Of a stretch of 64,000 nt of DNA, positions 44,301 to 56,460 are shown piece after piece. The position numbers and the translations under genes were made by a program. The notes under the pieces are model-generated. The model had not been told where the DNA came from and did no database searches. It saw only the letters and a program-made list of their open reading frames with translations. Position 1 is the first letter of the stretch, and each line of letters opens with the position of its first letter. The DNA is taken from the NCBI GenBank assembly GCA_022410635.1, contig JAJVDF010000357.1, positions 803,389 through 867,388 on the forward strand, read 5' to 3'. This DNA comes from Tretioscincus oriximinensis. Taxonomy: Eukaryota; Chordata; Lepidosauria; Squamata; Gymnophthalmidae.

Positions 44301-45234
44301 GTATGATAGTTGGCTAGAGGTACATAAAGTGTTTTAAATGCCCTCCTTCAAAAAATAGAAAAGAAACAAAACACAGCAAACTTCCGAGACTCTCTGAGAA
44401 CAGATTTTCTCATAATGTTGAAAACTCTTTGGAGTGTTATTGAAATCTGCTGCTTGTCTCCACAGCATCTCAGGCCCTCACCCAGTGTTTACAGTCCAGT
44501 GCAGGGAAAGCAGCTTCTTGCATTCTGCGTCAGCTGTAGCTGTAGCAAAATAGCTGAACCAGCTGAAGCTGCCTGGCCACTCGTGGGTGTGAACCTGGTT
44601 GAGAATTGCAGTCCCAGCAACAGCTATGGGGATGTTAAACTCCTTGCCAAGATAGCAAGGGCAGCTCCCTCCAGTGGAGAGGCTTTCTTAAGGTTTGTCT
44701 TGCCAACAAAGTGGAGGTAAAGCCTAAAGATCAGACATGTGCAAAGTTTGATTCAGATTTTTGAAAATTAATTTTTTTTTCACATCAAATGGAGGTTTGA
44801 TCAAAGTCTGAACTGAACCAGCTTCCTGCTCAGCTTGTGCCTTTAAAGCCCTGTTCACACCTAAACTTTAATTCAGATCCAGTTCACTTTCAGAGTGACA
44901 GAACCCATCAGCAAAGTGGGAAGATATTGTCTTCTGTCATTCTCCGACTCATCTTTGTTTCACATAATTTGGAAATAAAATTTCTCATCATTTCGTTGCT
45001 GTGTTTTTTTCATTCTGAAAGTGGATTGAAACTTAATTAAAACTTAGGTATGACCAGGACCTTAAGAAGGCTTTTTTCAACAGGAAAAAGGTATTTTTCT
45101 TTTTGAAGATTAGAATTTGTTTGAATTCAGTGTGAATACCAACATATTCAACTAAATGGTTTCCTTTGAACAGATGGGTATTTGGTTGGCAGTGAAGTGA
45201 ACATGTACATTTTGTTAATGCACATCACTACTAA
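44301..45234. other. Unassigned non-coding DNA
   Basis: The plus frame at 44415-44720 has no recognised domain. Confidence 0.35.
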
Positions 45235-45537
45235 AGAAGAAGAACTTGGTTCTTATACCCCGCTTTTCTCACCTTCAAAGGGACTCAAAGCGGCTTACAA
45301 GGATATATTTTGCCCGAAGGCTCACATTCTATCTTCCCCACCAGGCTCTGGTGGTTCCCATGTATCTACTTGCATTCAGTTGCAATTTCTTGCAATTCGT
45401 GCTTTCGAATAGCTGGGTTGGCTAGAGCTACAGGCTAGTGGAAGGTGCTCACCCCTCCCCACGTCCCACACAGAGCTTCGAAACCCCATCTCCCAGGTGA
45501 GAGACGAATTCCTAAGCAACTGAGCTATCCGTGCCTT
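45235..45537 (-). repeat. tRNA-derived SINE, family A, well preserved
   Basis: Tail GAAGAAGAACTTGGTTCTTA, body GGACTCAAAGCGGCTTACAA and GCTAGAGCTACAGGCTAGTG. The head complement CGAAACCCCATCTCCCAGGT ends CAACTGAGCTATCCGTGCC, a clear tRNA 5' half in reverse. Confidence 0.85.
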
Positions 45538-45632
45538 ACTTTGCTTTTTCACAGTTTACTGGCATTCAATTTCTCTACTGTTACCAATAATACGATTGGC
45601 ATCAGCGATGTTGTAGGATTATGCGATGTAGA

Positions 45633-45668
45633 CCATGTTGAGCGGATGTAGCCATCCGCTTAACATGG
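45633..45668. repeat. Short hairpin
   Basis: CCATGTTGAGCGGATG and CATCCGCTTAACATGG pair at 15 of 16 positions across a 4-base loop (TAGC). Confidence 0.6.
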
Positions 45669-46019
45669 CAGGGCCACCAATACAATACATCAGAAGGACA
45701 CAGAGCCATAGAGGAGGGACCTGGGAGCCACTTTCCCTCATTGACTGCAGCTGCACTGCATGGGGGGAGGGGCAGGGGGAGGTGGGTAAGCCTGCAACCC
45801 AATTTGCGGGCTTACTCACTAGTTGGTAATGAATTACCATTTTGGTCCTTCTTCTTATCCTATATACATTGTTTGGACAAGTATATATCTTTTTGCATGA
45901 GTCAATGAAAGTTCAAAGTCCAATAACAATTGAAGGACTTTCTTTTGTTAAGCACTGATATGTAGTGACAAACTCTACAACACAATCACATGAACTGTAA
46001 GCATATCTACAAATATCTA

Positions 46020-46097
46020 TACTGCTCAAAACAATTAAGGGAATACTTTAACACACACTGTTATGTTAAAGTGTTCCTTTAATTGTTTTGAGCAGTA
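46020..46097. mobile_element. 78-bp mariner-like palindromic MITE
   Basis: The ends TACTGCTCAAAACAATTAA and its complement form almost the whole element. It is flanked by TA duplications (46018-46019 and 46098-46099). The bases outside (ATATC and GATAT) make the original target itself a palindrome. Confidence 0.7.
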
Positions 46098-46099
46098 TA

Positions 46100-47100
46100 G
46101 ATATCTGTATTAATTTTTTGTAAAACTCGAGCACATTTTTCAAAAAAGGCGGAGCGGAGTGCATGAAGAGGACATTTCAAAAATAGATTACTCAAACAAT
46201 CTGGCTGTTAACTCCAGAAGCCACTTTGAATCTTGTGCAGATGATAAAAGGGAAGTGGAAACAAAAGAAAACAGTGGAGGGAATTGAATTTGCTTCATGG
46301 TTCTCAAAACCGCTTCTTACTCTCCGTGTGTTTTAGTATGCAGCGGAATTTCTAGCTACCATTATTGCTAGAATTTCCTCAGCAAGGAATTAAAATGGCT
46401 TCCATTTAACTGCAGGCAAAGATCTAAAAATACACCAGCTAGTGTCATATCTCTCAAGCTAATCAATGAAGAAGCTTCCCTGTGCTTCGAAGACACCTGT
46501 GCAATTGAGCATTTACACAATCATCTACTCTCGCAAGCAGGAGGAACAATAGCTCTTTTATGTCTGACATCTCTTTCGACACTAAGGTGGAGGAACTCCC
46601 ATTTACAGTATGTTACATGCCAAAGTAACACTCNTTTTCTTCTCCTGAGAACTATTCTTGGCATAAAAATCCAGAATGCAGAAAAATCCAATCCTTCATG
46701 AAATTTATCTACAATTTTTTTTTCATTTTCCCTCCAAAATTTTCACCTCCATCTTTCTGCTAAGATCTGCTTTCCTATTGTCTGACTGGATCAACCCACA
46801 GCTTATGTAATCCACCATCCAGTCTCATAAAGTGGTTCACTAATTGCTTCTAGATATTTCAAGCAAAAGATCTAATTTGATGAGGAAGATATAGTACATT
46901 CACTCACAGAAATGGGATCACCTGAAAATGACCGAATGGAACCTGAGATCTATTCGAAGGATCCAATGGAATACAAAGGAGTTCAATGTATGCGGCTTTC
47001 AGATGCTACTTTCTTAGGGAAAGTCATATGCTTTGTAGAACTAAGAAGCAAAAGAAAGAAGGCATCCAATCAATAGGAATATTTGGGAGTTTGCACAGAA
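46100..47100. other. Unassigned non-coding DNA
   Basis: No gene supported. Confidence 0.35.
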
Positions 47101-47103
47101 TAC

Positions 47104-47173
47104 CTAGTGAAGAAAAATGAGAAAGAGAAGAAGGAGGAGGAGAAGGAGAAGAAGGAGAAGAAGGAGAAGAAGG

Positions 47174-47212
<39 letters not shown>

Positions 47213-47240
47213 GGAAGAAGAGGAAGAAGAAGAGGAGGAA
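47104..47240 (+). repeat. Polypurine microsatellite (GAA/GGA)n
   Basis: A continuous run of GAA, GGA and GAG triplets. The poly-Ser reverse frame over it is an artefact. Confidence 0.9.
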
Positions 47241-47356
47241 TAATATTTCAACATAGCCAACGAAAAGAAAAGAGTTAGCACCTAACTTTCAGATACAATG
47301 ATACACACAGGATAATTTGTTTATACTTTTTAAAGTAGACTTGTGTCTTTCTATAT

Positions 47357-47450
47357 GTCATTTATTTATTTACATTTCTATACTGCCCTGTACCCAATGG
47401 TCTCAGGATGGTTAAAAAAAAATCCAAATTAACAGAAAATGAAATGTAGG
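47357..47450 (-). repeat. Retroposon tail with (TTTA)n
   Basis: TTTATTTATTTACATTTCTA, then CTGCCCTGTACCCAATGGTC and TCAGGATGGTTAA. Confidence 0.6.
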
Positions 47451-48405
47451 GAAGGGAGAGCAGTTTTTTCACCCAAAAGCCAAGTTGCATCTTCAAATGT
47501 TTTCTAAGTNCATAAAGAGATGGTGATTGATGCACCGCAAGGGGAGACTGTTCCTTCTTTAGTTCAGGGAAAAAATCTAGTTTAAGTTCATTATAACATC
47601 ATTGTTCTAATGTAAGAGACACCATGTCAAATCGATTGAAGAAAATTCCAAAATAAATGTGTGACCAGGACTCCAAAATTGCACAATCCCTGTGCCTATG
47701 CGTTGGCCACTTTCTATGATGGATCCCAGGACCCCAAATATCCAGACAAGTAAGTGGCCATATTACTATTATGGGAAAACCTGGGATGGGAGTTGATTTT
47801 CTCACAATAGCTATTTGATTTCACCTCTATATCCCAGGGCCATGCTGAGTTTACCATGGATAGCTGTGTGGCAATTCCAACAAAGCCTCAGGTTAATATC
47901 ATAATTTTACACCTTGATTGAATGAACTTTGAACAAAAATATTGATTAGTGTCCCATTTTGATAGGAAACAAAAATGTTGATTAGTGTCTCATTTGATAA
48001 GGAAAGAAGATGAAATGAGAATGAAATTCAAAAAGCCTTTTTTCATCCCACTGTTCTCAAAGTGCAAACAACCATCTCAAGTAGGGAAATGCTTACAAGC
48101 TATCATTTCCACGTTGCACTTTCCTTCAAAGAATAGATTATTAAATCAATTAAATACCTGCTGAACGGGAGAAGAAACTGGTCATTTGTGCTGAAAGTTT
48201 ATTAACTTACTGGCAAGGAATAAGTCATAAACATCAGGAGGAACATGAAATACGTCTTAATCTCCAAGCTGGTTTCCCTACAAAGATCACCTCGGGTTAT
48301 TCAAAATCTTTACAAGCTTTGTCTCTTTCATGTTGCTGTGGTCAGCATAGGTAGGATATGAAAAAGGGTGGAGTATCCACATTAAACAATTGTCCCTAAG
48401 GCGAT
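47451..48405. other. Unassigned non-coding DNA
   Basis: A GTGTCCCATTTTGATA / GTGTCTCATTTGATA pair near 47949-48000 is a small imperfect direct repeat. No gene. Confidence 0.35.
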
Positions 48406-48408
48406 CCT

Positions 48409-48612
48409 TGGCTAGGTGCACACCACAATTTAAAAACCGCTACAATGCTATAATCTGGAATATAGCAATCGCATGTTCGTGCACACCGTACACGCATATT
48501 CTGTGTCCGCTGCCCCAGCTCACTGATCTTGTCGCAATGCAGTCCGAGAATTTTTTTTTTATTATTCGCAACAGCCAATAGAAACAATCGCTGTGTTCAG
48601 CTCTTCTCCAAG
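48409..48612. repeat. Dispersed repeat family R3, copy 3 (partial)
   Basis: GGCTAGGTGCACACCACAAT, AATATAGCAATCGCATGTTC and GCAACAGCCAATAGAAACAA match copies 1 and 2. The right part is lost or replaced. Confidence 0.55.
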
Positions 48613-49488
48613 GGCTCTTCAGGAGCAATGNGCAGTCACAGGGCGGGATGGGCAGTTCACATATGCACATCCCTGTCCTGCNTCCAATGTAGAACAGTTG
48701 CCTGTTCTGGGCAAAAGTCATTCCACCCTATCCTGGAACTTGAGGCTGCTATTTTGGTTACGTGTGAAATCATCTTGGAACATTATATTCAATTATTTGT
48801 ACATTTATTTCACCACAGGCTGATGATGTTAGATGATTTTTCTTTTCTTTCAAAACTGTCTTTTGATCTTGAAGATTTTCTGAACTGCCCTGTGGCATGA
48901 ACTGAAGATTACCTACCTGGTGGATCCAAAGTACTTAATTTCATGGAATGGCACTGAATTCATGCATTACTCATATCTGACTATTAAGCAAGACAGCCTT
49001 AGCCTTTGTTCCTAACTGTTCCAGTGGAGGACATTATTCCCTTTTTTTGAAAACCTCAAAGTCTGCAATTATCAAACTCTGTGTTATGATAGAACTGGAA
49101 ATCTGATATGAAAAACACAGAAAGATATCTGCCAATCACTAACTATTGTCTTGTGATGTCCCATGGCAGGAACCTACCATTATATCTGTTGAAATATCAT
49201 TGGTTGAAATATCACCTGGTCATTTCCAATGTGAATGAATGTTTGTTCTACAGTCTCATCAGTTGTTGATATTGTTTTTAGGGTTTTTTTAAATTGCTTT
49301 TGACTTGATTTTCCATTTCTGTAAACTACTTTAAATTTTTAAACAGGAAAAAGTTGTATATATAAAGCAATTTTGCTTGCACTACTATCAGAAGAAGCAA
49401 CTCTGCAATAACCTTTTTGGCAAAACCATTCCATTTTTTTCGTTTGCCCTCACTGAAAACAATAATGATTTGGAATGTTAGGAAAATC
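48613..49488. other. Unassigned non-coding DNA
   Basis: No gene supported. Confidence 0.35.
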
Positions 49489-49491
49489 TAT

Positions 49492-49796
49492 AAGAACATA
49501 AGGTGAGCCCTGCTGAATGGGCCCACAGCCCATCTAATCCAGCATTCTGGCTCGTACCCTGGGATATGCAACTGGCCAGTCTGAAGCAGAAAAAGGCAAA
49601 ACCCTCATCTGTTCTTGACTCACTGCAAGTGGGATTTCAGAAATACTGCCTGAAGGCAGTTTCAAGAGATCCTTCCAAGTAGCTATTTATATCCTTGGCT
49701 TCCATGAACTGTCTCAAAGCTATCCAGCCTACTAGCTTCCACCACCTCTTCTGAAAGTAAGTTCCACAGACCAATAACTCCCTGGGTCCCTGTAAT
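49492..49796 (-). repeat. CR1-like 3' tail (TTCTTATG family), diverged
   Basis: From TATAAGAACATAAGGTGAGC through CACAGCCCATCTAATCCAGC to TTCCACAGACCAATAACTCC, minus-oriented. Confidence 0.75.
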
Positions 49797-50700
49797 GACT
49801 AGGGGAAAAAACAGCTGCCAAAGCTGTTTGGAACTGCCCTGAGCGCAAGCATTTTCCATATAATCCAAGTGTAAAATGTGTTTGCTATGGGCAGTCTGCA
49901 CAGCAGTTCATTTTCTAAGCGGATCCAAAAAAGATCCAAAGTGAGTGTAGAAATCTTGCAAGTTCAACTAATCACTACCTTCAAATTCATCATCTCTGAC
50001 TCGGCATAGCTTACCTACAGTGTGTGACTGTTAATGATGCAACATCCAAGTTTCTTCTTCTTAATCTTGTCTTGTTTCAGAGAAACAACAGCTTGCTTGA
50101 CTGGTGGAAGTTTCTAAGGAAATCTCCTCCCTGGTTTTCTTGAAGTCTTGTAACTAATAGCTTATTCATGGAAACTTCCATTAGGTTCCTCCAAACTGTG
50201 GTTCTCAGACATTGGGACTGGCATGGAATGTGGAGAATAGAATCCTGGGTGTTGTCCAACAATATCAGGAGATCATAATATGAAAAGTAGTATTGTGTTG
50301 TTAGGGACAACATTTGATTCAATTGTAGATCTAGAGCCTGAGGATAGCAAAACTTTGAGGTGAATAAGAATAGTCTTTCTCTGAAGAAAAGGGAGCACCT
50401 AGTCATAAATTGTTGGTTACACAATCGGTGCTTGAACTGCAAATAGCAATATGATTCCAGATTCTGCCCCCTGGAGCAGATCTTGCACTGTTAGCATGTA
50501 GTGGTGAATTGGATCTTACCAGTGAAAACTTCTGACAACATTTCTCAGTTATCTAACTTGACAGCATTATAAAATAGTAAATATCTGGCTGTATCCACAC
50601 AGCACTTGTTTATTCTGGAATTTCCCAATNATCCAATTAATCAGTTTTCATACTTATTCATACTTTTACAGTATATTCTGAGTTTTGTCATTCTGTTACC
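49797..50700. other. Unassigned non-coding DNA
   Basis: No gene supported; the 121-codon reverse frame at 50077-50442 has no recognised domain. Confidence 0.35.
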
Positions 50701-50704
50701 TCAG

Positions 50705-51002
50705 TTGCTCAGTTGCTTAGGAATTCGTCTCTCACCCGGGAGATGGGGTTTCGAAGCCCTGTGTGGGACGTGGGGAGGGCTGAGCACCTTCCACTAGCCT
50801 GTAGCTCTAGCCAACCCAGCTGTTCAAAAGCATGAATTGCAAGAAATTGCAACTGACTGCAAGTAGATACATGGGAGCCACCAGAGCCTGGTGGGGAAGA
50901 TAGAATGTCAGCCTTTGGGCAAAATGGATCCTTGTAAGCCATTTTTAAGTCCCTTTGAAAGGTGAGAAAAACGGGGTATAAGAACCAACTTCTTCTTCTT
51001 CC
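50705..51002 (+). repeat. tRNA-derived SINE, family A, well preserved
   Basis: Head TTGCTCAGTTGCTTAGGAAT (A-box region) and GGGGTTTCGAAGCCC (B-box region). The body is CCTGTAGCTCTAGCCAACCC and the tail is (CTT)n. Confidence 0.85.
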
Positions 51003-52225
51003 TGACATGTGAGATTTTACATGCCCATGCCACACTGTCCTGTCAGCCATTTTGTTTGTTGTTTGTGAAGAGGTAGCCCAGTAGTCCTTCCTGGCAAATG
51101 TTAGTGGATAGTTTGCTGTTAATATCAGTTTCTGACTCTCTCTCCCTCACAGTTGCTCATCAAAACTATCCACACATCCCAGCCTTCTCACAACAACCCT
51201 GTATGCCGATACAACAGTGGCTTTTCCCAGAAAACCAGTCATCCGGATAATCAGTTTTAAAATCCACAGTCAGCCTGTTTATATATATATAACAACTTGG
51301 TAAGGCAAATGCAAGAGGAATTTGACTTTCAGGTAGATTATTGACCATATCTAGATGCAGCCTCTGTTTTCAATTATAAATGTGGCTTTGGGGGAAACAT
51401 ATTTAGACAATTGCAGTTTTAATCCAATTGACTTTTGCAATAAAAATGACACATCTGTGCTTCATTTATTTCAATGCTCACAACTGAGGAACTTTACTGT
51501 CTGGAGTTCCTGCTTGACTGGCAGTGAAAACCTGACCATTAATGATGGTGCATCATTGAATGAAGTAAAGTTGGGCTCATCTTACCAATACTAACTCATT
51601 ATTAACTCACAAATGCTAATTACCACCAGTCCGTCACTCCTATGATTTGAGTATGAGAAAGCTGAAGAAAGGCTTTCACTCATGGTGTTTTTTTCATTTT
51701 TTGTAGTTTCATTCCTCCCTTATTCAGGAAATGAAGTCCGTCTTAAAATGTGCAGATGAATGTACTGGGCAAGAGTGAATTATCCCCCCAAAATGAAGGA
51801 TATCCGTTGATTCTGTAACAACAAACCAGTATGGCTCTTCCCTATACTTAACTGCTTATCATTTTGATCCGTGGGTCCATAGTAGCCCAGCCCACTGATC
51901 TTGACCAAGGAAAAGTGTGGGCTGGATCCATGCCTTCTGCACCGATAATACCGATCTAGAGCAGCCCTCATTGTTGTCATGAAGCTCACACAAGCTTCAT
52001 GGCTGTACTTCCACATCTCCAAGAGGTAGAAACAAAGATTCCTAACATTGAGATCTCAGTTCCTTCTGTACACCTCCTGTGTACCAGATCAAGTCTCCAC
52101 TGATTAAACACTTCCATCTGGATGCACAAACATCCAAATCCAAAGCGCTCTCACCTCCCTCAGATCTGCATAGCCGTGTATGCCGGAAATGNAATTGGGT
52201 CTGTAACATGAATTGGGCACCGTTC
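51003..52225. other. Unassigned non-coding DNA
   Basis: No gene supported. A short (TA)n run lies at 51280-51292. Confidence 0.35.
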
Positions 52226-52227
52226 CT

Positions 52228-52492
52228 TGTTTCAAGACAGGACTAGACAGGTTTGTGGACACTAAGGGTATAAATGGATATTAGGATAGTTGTCTGGATG
52301 TTGCCTCCGGGATGGAGCAACAGACAGGACTCTTGAAATACCATTTGCAGGGAATCATGAAAGGGGCATATTTTGCTTCCCTCTGTTCCGGCTGCCCAGG
52401 TGCATCTGGTGGGCCTCTGCGTGACACAGAATGCTGGACATGATGGGCTGTGGCCTGATCCAGTATGGCTCTTCTTATGTTCTTATGTTCTT
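52228..52492 (+). repeat. CR1-like 3' tail (TTCTTATG family)
   Basis: Plus-oriented and close to the 5298 copy, from GTTTCAAGACAGGACTAGAC to CTTCTTATGTTCTTATGTTC. Confidence 0.8.
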
Positions 52493-53635
52493 GCAATTCG
52501 CATTAAAAGCACTCTGACTACGGAGCACTCTGGCTCTCCCCCTGTTGAGCTGCAGCTTTGTCCATCCTCATCTTTCTCCAGCCAGTATCTTCACACATGC
52601 ACAAGCTCAGGAAACCTCCTTCTCCCTTGTGGGAACCCCTGCCTTACTGGCACCCAAACAAGCCTGGTCAGCTGCCTCTTCCTCTCCTTCCTCTGGGCTG
52701 GCAAGGTGCTGCTGGGGGTCTGCAATGATAGGAAGCCCCACCAGTCCTGCTTTGGTTGGCTAGAGCTGAGGCCAGTAGAGGGTGTTCACTCCTCTCTACA
52801 GATCTCGAGTGTAAGACCATTTTTTAGCCACTCTACCACCATGAATAATAACTACGACAATAACATTTGCAGTAATAGGGTTAGAGAATTTGGTGCCAAT
52901 CAGTTTTGACAGATAGGAAATGAAGCATTGTATGCAATCAGGTGGCAACCCATTCTTATGCTGCCTGGATTGGCAATAGATTTGTGAAAGCTTGTTTAAC
53001 TGCCAAATGCTAATAAAACATACATGCTAATTAACTTTTATAGTTCCAGTAAGACTCATTAAAAATCCAGAAACCGTCCCGTACATTTTTGGCAGCAATG
53101 TCTTTTTCACGCTATATAAAGTAGAATTAGAAACACTTTANACTAGGGATTTTAGTGGCCCAAATTGAAAGAAAATTTGCCATTGCTTCAGGAATAAAAT
53201 CACTCTTACAAATATGACATCCAACTTGTTTCCTAGGATTATCCAAATACAGATAATTTTCTGTTTCTTGTTTTTTGTTGTTGGTTTGCAGAAATAAAGA
53301 TTTGATTTGGGTCCTTTCTACATCTGTCTTTCTACATCTGTCTAGGATATAGTACCAGTGGTTGGGAAAATAGGATCTGGTAATGTAAGTGGGGAAATAC
53401 CACTCAGCTCGAATTATAAGAATCCAGCAATTTGAAAGCAATTGATATTTAGTTATCAGATACCGAAGACATAACTTTGCATCCCCATGATTGCACTGCA
53501 GCTCTGAGCAGATCCTGGTACGCTGGAATGACAGCTTTGGAAATCCACAACTCAAGTTTGTTCTATTTTTCTTCTATCAAAATCCAGTGTTTCTGGTTAA
53601 GATTGGTTCAAAGCAGTTAAGAGCCCTGGTGTTTC
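52493..53635. other. Mostly unassigned DNA
   Basis: A SINE family A fragment (GGTTGGCTAGAGCTGAGGCC) lies at 52752-52835. No gene. Confidence 0.35.
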
Positions 53636-53639
53636 AGCA

Positions 53640-53905
53640 GAAATACTAAGCTCAAAGCTCTGGGTTGGCTATGGAAAGGGGTGAGCATCCTCTAAATGGC
53701 CTCAGTTCTAGCCAATCCAGCTATCTGAAAGCAAGAAATTGTGATAAGATTAATGGNCACCATCACAGCATGGTGGGGAAGATAGAATGTAAGCCTTCAA
53801 CAGAAAATAAGCTTGTAAGCCGCTTTAAGTCCCTTTGGATGAGAAAAGTGGGCTATAAAAACTCTGTTGTTGTTTTGTTGTTGTGTTTTGTTGATTGTTG
53901 CTGTT
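53640..53905 (+). repeat. SINE family A, head lost, (GTT)n tail
   Basis: TTCTAGCCAATCCAGCTATC, GGTGGGGAAGATAGAATGTA, GCCGCTTTAAGTCCCTTTGG, then a GTT-rich run. Confidence 0.65.
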
Positions 53906-54720
53906 GTTGTTCCAACCTTGTCTTTCTTGGTCTTGATCTGTTTTCTGATCAACAGTCCTCATTCCACAGTATGTACCAGAACGTATGGTGTGGAAGCTAT
54001 CATTAAACAATACATCGATAGTGTCTCTCTCTCTCCACTGTTTTCTTAAACCCTAGATTTACATATAAAGTACAATGATACTTCTGTATAGATTTTTGTT
54101 GTTGTTGTTGGATATTGTTGGATAGTGTTGNGTTAGCTGCAACTGTACATTCAGCTTGACACGTGAAAATTCTTTATGGATCTTTCACCTACCTTTTCCT
54201 GGTCAGCTTCCGCTTTGGTGGACAGTGCATTAAATAGGCACTCTAGAAATGATGTCTGATTCACCAAGACTTCCCATGGTTGCCTTCCAGATCCTGTTCA
54301 TCTAGTAAAATAAAATTGCATCCTGCTGCCTTCAGGAATAAAATGAAGCAATATTGTAATACAAAAATGTGCGCTTCAAGTCCTTCTTTTATAAAAGAAC
54401 CCATCAGACCAGAACATTTAACACAGGGCATGGATACAATTAAATCTTAATTCATCTTCTGTTCACCTTCAGAGTGAGAGAGCACCTCAATGAAGTAATC
54501 GGTCGCTTTCTTTCGGTATTATCCAACCCAAATGTGATATTTTTTTTTTTAGTTTGATAATATGTAAAGACAACTGCTTGTTACGGGTTATGAAGATGTG
54601 CATACAAATATCCCTACTTCTGCTCTGGACAAAATAATGTGCGTGGCCATTAGAGAAGGGCAACATTTGGTTCGTGTTTGAATCTTCAGTCGACCAGTTC
54701 AAGTTTGTGAATGTTTTTTT
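53906..54720. other. Unassigned non-coding DNA
   Basis: No gene supported. Confidence 0.35.
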
Positions 54721-54723
54721 TCC

Positions 54724-54826
54724 AGACTGTCCAGATGCAATTGGTAGGCCTGTGTGAGACAGAAGGCTGAACTAGATGGGCTCTGGCCCGATCCAGCAGG
54801 GGTCCTCTTATGTTCTTATGTTCACA
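54724..54826 (+). repeat. CR1-like 3' tail (TTCTTATG family)
   Basis: GACTGTCCAGATGCAATTGG, GAACTAGATGGGCTCTGGCC and the end CTCTTATGTTCTTATGTTC. Confidence 0.75.
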
Positions 54827-55014
54827 TTGCTCCCAGCATTGTCCTGGAGAGTGTGACAATACCTGGAATGGAACATGCCATGCAAATATAGGTGACCCTG
54901 TATACAGCTTCGATAGAATGCTTATTCCAGGATAGGAGGCCCTACTAAATTCTTGAACACATAGGCAAGTATGGAAAGGGCCTTATATGGTGCCAGTCTG
55001 GTCTGTGGTTAGAA
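54827..55014. other. Unassigned short interval
   Basis: Nothing recognised. Confidence 0.3.
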
Positions 55015-55062
55015 TATCTCCAAGTCTCCAAGTTTGATTCTGTACTCCTCCATGAGGCTAGC

Positions 55063-56315
55063 TAGGTTATGCTGACCAGATGCCCCCTTTTGGGGTGGGA
55101 AAACCTGGTTTTGGGGTGTCTACCNTGCCCTCCGGGGGNCCCCCCGCCATTTTCCCNGATTTTGCTGAGGAAAAAAAATTCACTGAAGCACCACTAGGGG
55201 GCTCTGGCACCCGAGACCAGCTGCTGAAGGGACCCTCCCCTTAGTAAAAAATAAAAATTCTCAAACACTTCAAAACGTCTGGCTGAGGGGTGGGGTGGGT
55301 TAGGGATATTATGTAACAAATTTCACCGTAGCACAAAATTGGGGGAAATGCTATGAACGTAAGAACATAAGAACATAAGAACATAAGAACTTAAGAAGAG
55401 CCATACTGGATCAGGCCACAGCCCATCGAGTCCAGCATTCTGTGTCACACAGAGGCCCACCAGATGCACCTGGGCAGTCCGAACAGAGGAAAGCAAAATA
55501 TGCTGCTCCTCTTCGTGACTCCCTGCAAATGGTATTTCAGGAGTCCTGCCTGTTGCTCCATCCCAGAGGCAACATCCAGACAACTATCTTAGTATCCATT
55601 CATACCCTTAGTGTCCATAAACCTGTCTAGTCCTGTCTTGAAACTATCCAAGCTGTGAATTTATGCAAAAAGATATAATAAGCAGAAATGATGAGACCTT
55701 ATAGATTATGAAATTATGACTTAGCTAAAGTAAAGGGTTGACAGACCATCTGCTTATATTAGACAATCACAATATGTACCTAAAGTGTACCTTATGTTTA
55801 GGTGACCATAAATTATATTTTTTGTTCTGAATTATTTTCTACTTTTTGATTAAAAGACCAACGATTGTTAATTGGTGAAGCACTTTTTAAAAATTTAAAT
55901 CATGCTTTGATTTACATTTATACCCTTTATTGTATATTAATCAATTGGTTGATTGTCTAATATTTTTACTGTATAATATTGTATTCAGTGAAATTCAACA
56001 ATAAACATAATAAATGTTTAAAAAAATAAAAAATAAAAAAATTGCTGCATCACCACTAGGGGATTCTGGCAACTGAGGACAGCTTCTGAAGGCACCTTCC
56101 CCTCTGTAAAAAAATTAAAAAATTCTGATGTACTTCAAAAAGTCTGTTTAAAAATTCTCGCACACTTAAAAAAAATCTCACATGCTTCACCGATTTCTCG
56201 GTTGGGAATTTTGGAAGGGAATGCATGTTGGTGGGTAATTTGTATATTTATGAATATGCAAATTAGTATGAAAATTACTCCAGTTTGGGTCTCAGAAAAT
56301 CTGGTCAGTCGAAGC
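55063..56315. mobile_element. Long TAGGCTGACC element, itself interrupted
   Basis: The left end is TATGCTGACCAGATGCCCCC and the right end AAAATCTGGTCAGTCGA. An 8-bp target AGCTAGGT lies on both sides. The modules CACCACTAGGGGG, CAGCTGCTGAAGGGACCC and GAATATGCAAATTAG match 8800-9183 and 10867-11389. A CR1 tail and AT-rich DNA are inserted. Confidence 0.6.
55355..55655 (-). repeat. CR1-like 3' tail with five terminal octamers
   Basis: Five ATAAGAAC-type units at 55355-55395, then AAGAAGAGCCATACTGGATC and the usual family body to ACTATCCAAGCTG. It is the longest octamer run in the window. Confidence 0.85.
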
Positions 56316-56460
56316 TAGGTGATCTTGGGCTTTCTCAGCCCCACCTACCTTACAAGGTGTCTGTTGTGAAAAGGAGAACAGACAGTTACCATATGTAAGG
56401 TGCTCTGAGCCCCTTCAGGCTGAGAAATGCAGTATGTAAAATGCAACCATTTTTTTCTTA

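Larger units (their letters stand above)
55015..56460 (+). repeat. SINE family B split by a nested stack of insertions
   Basis: The left part 55015-55062 (CTCCAAGTTTGATTC, CTCCTCCATGAGGCTAGC) and the right part from about 56316 to 56460 (AGCTAGGTGATCTTGGGC, CAGCCCCACCTACCTTACAA) restore the family B order. The insertion is flanked by AGCTAGGT on both sides. Confidence 0.65.

Noticed and set aside
47024..47281. 85-codon minus frame with poly-Ser
   Set aside because: Product of the GAA/GGA microsatellite.
50705..50790. Apparent tRNA gene (TCAGTTGCTTAGGAATT ... GGTTTCGAAGCC)
   Set aside because: The same head recurs in several dispersed copies followed by a common non-tRNA body and (CTT)n tail, so it is a SINE.
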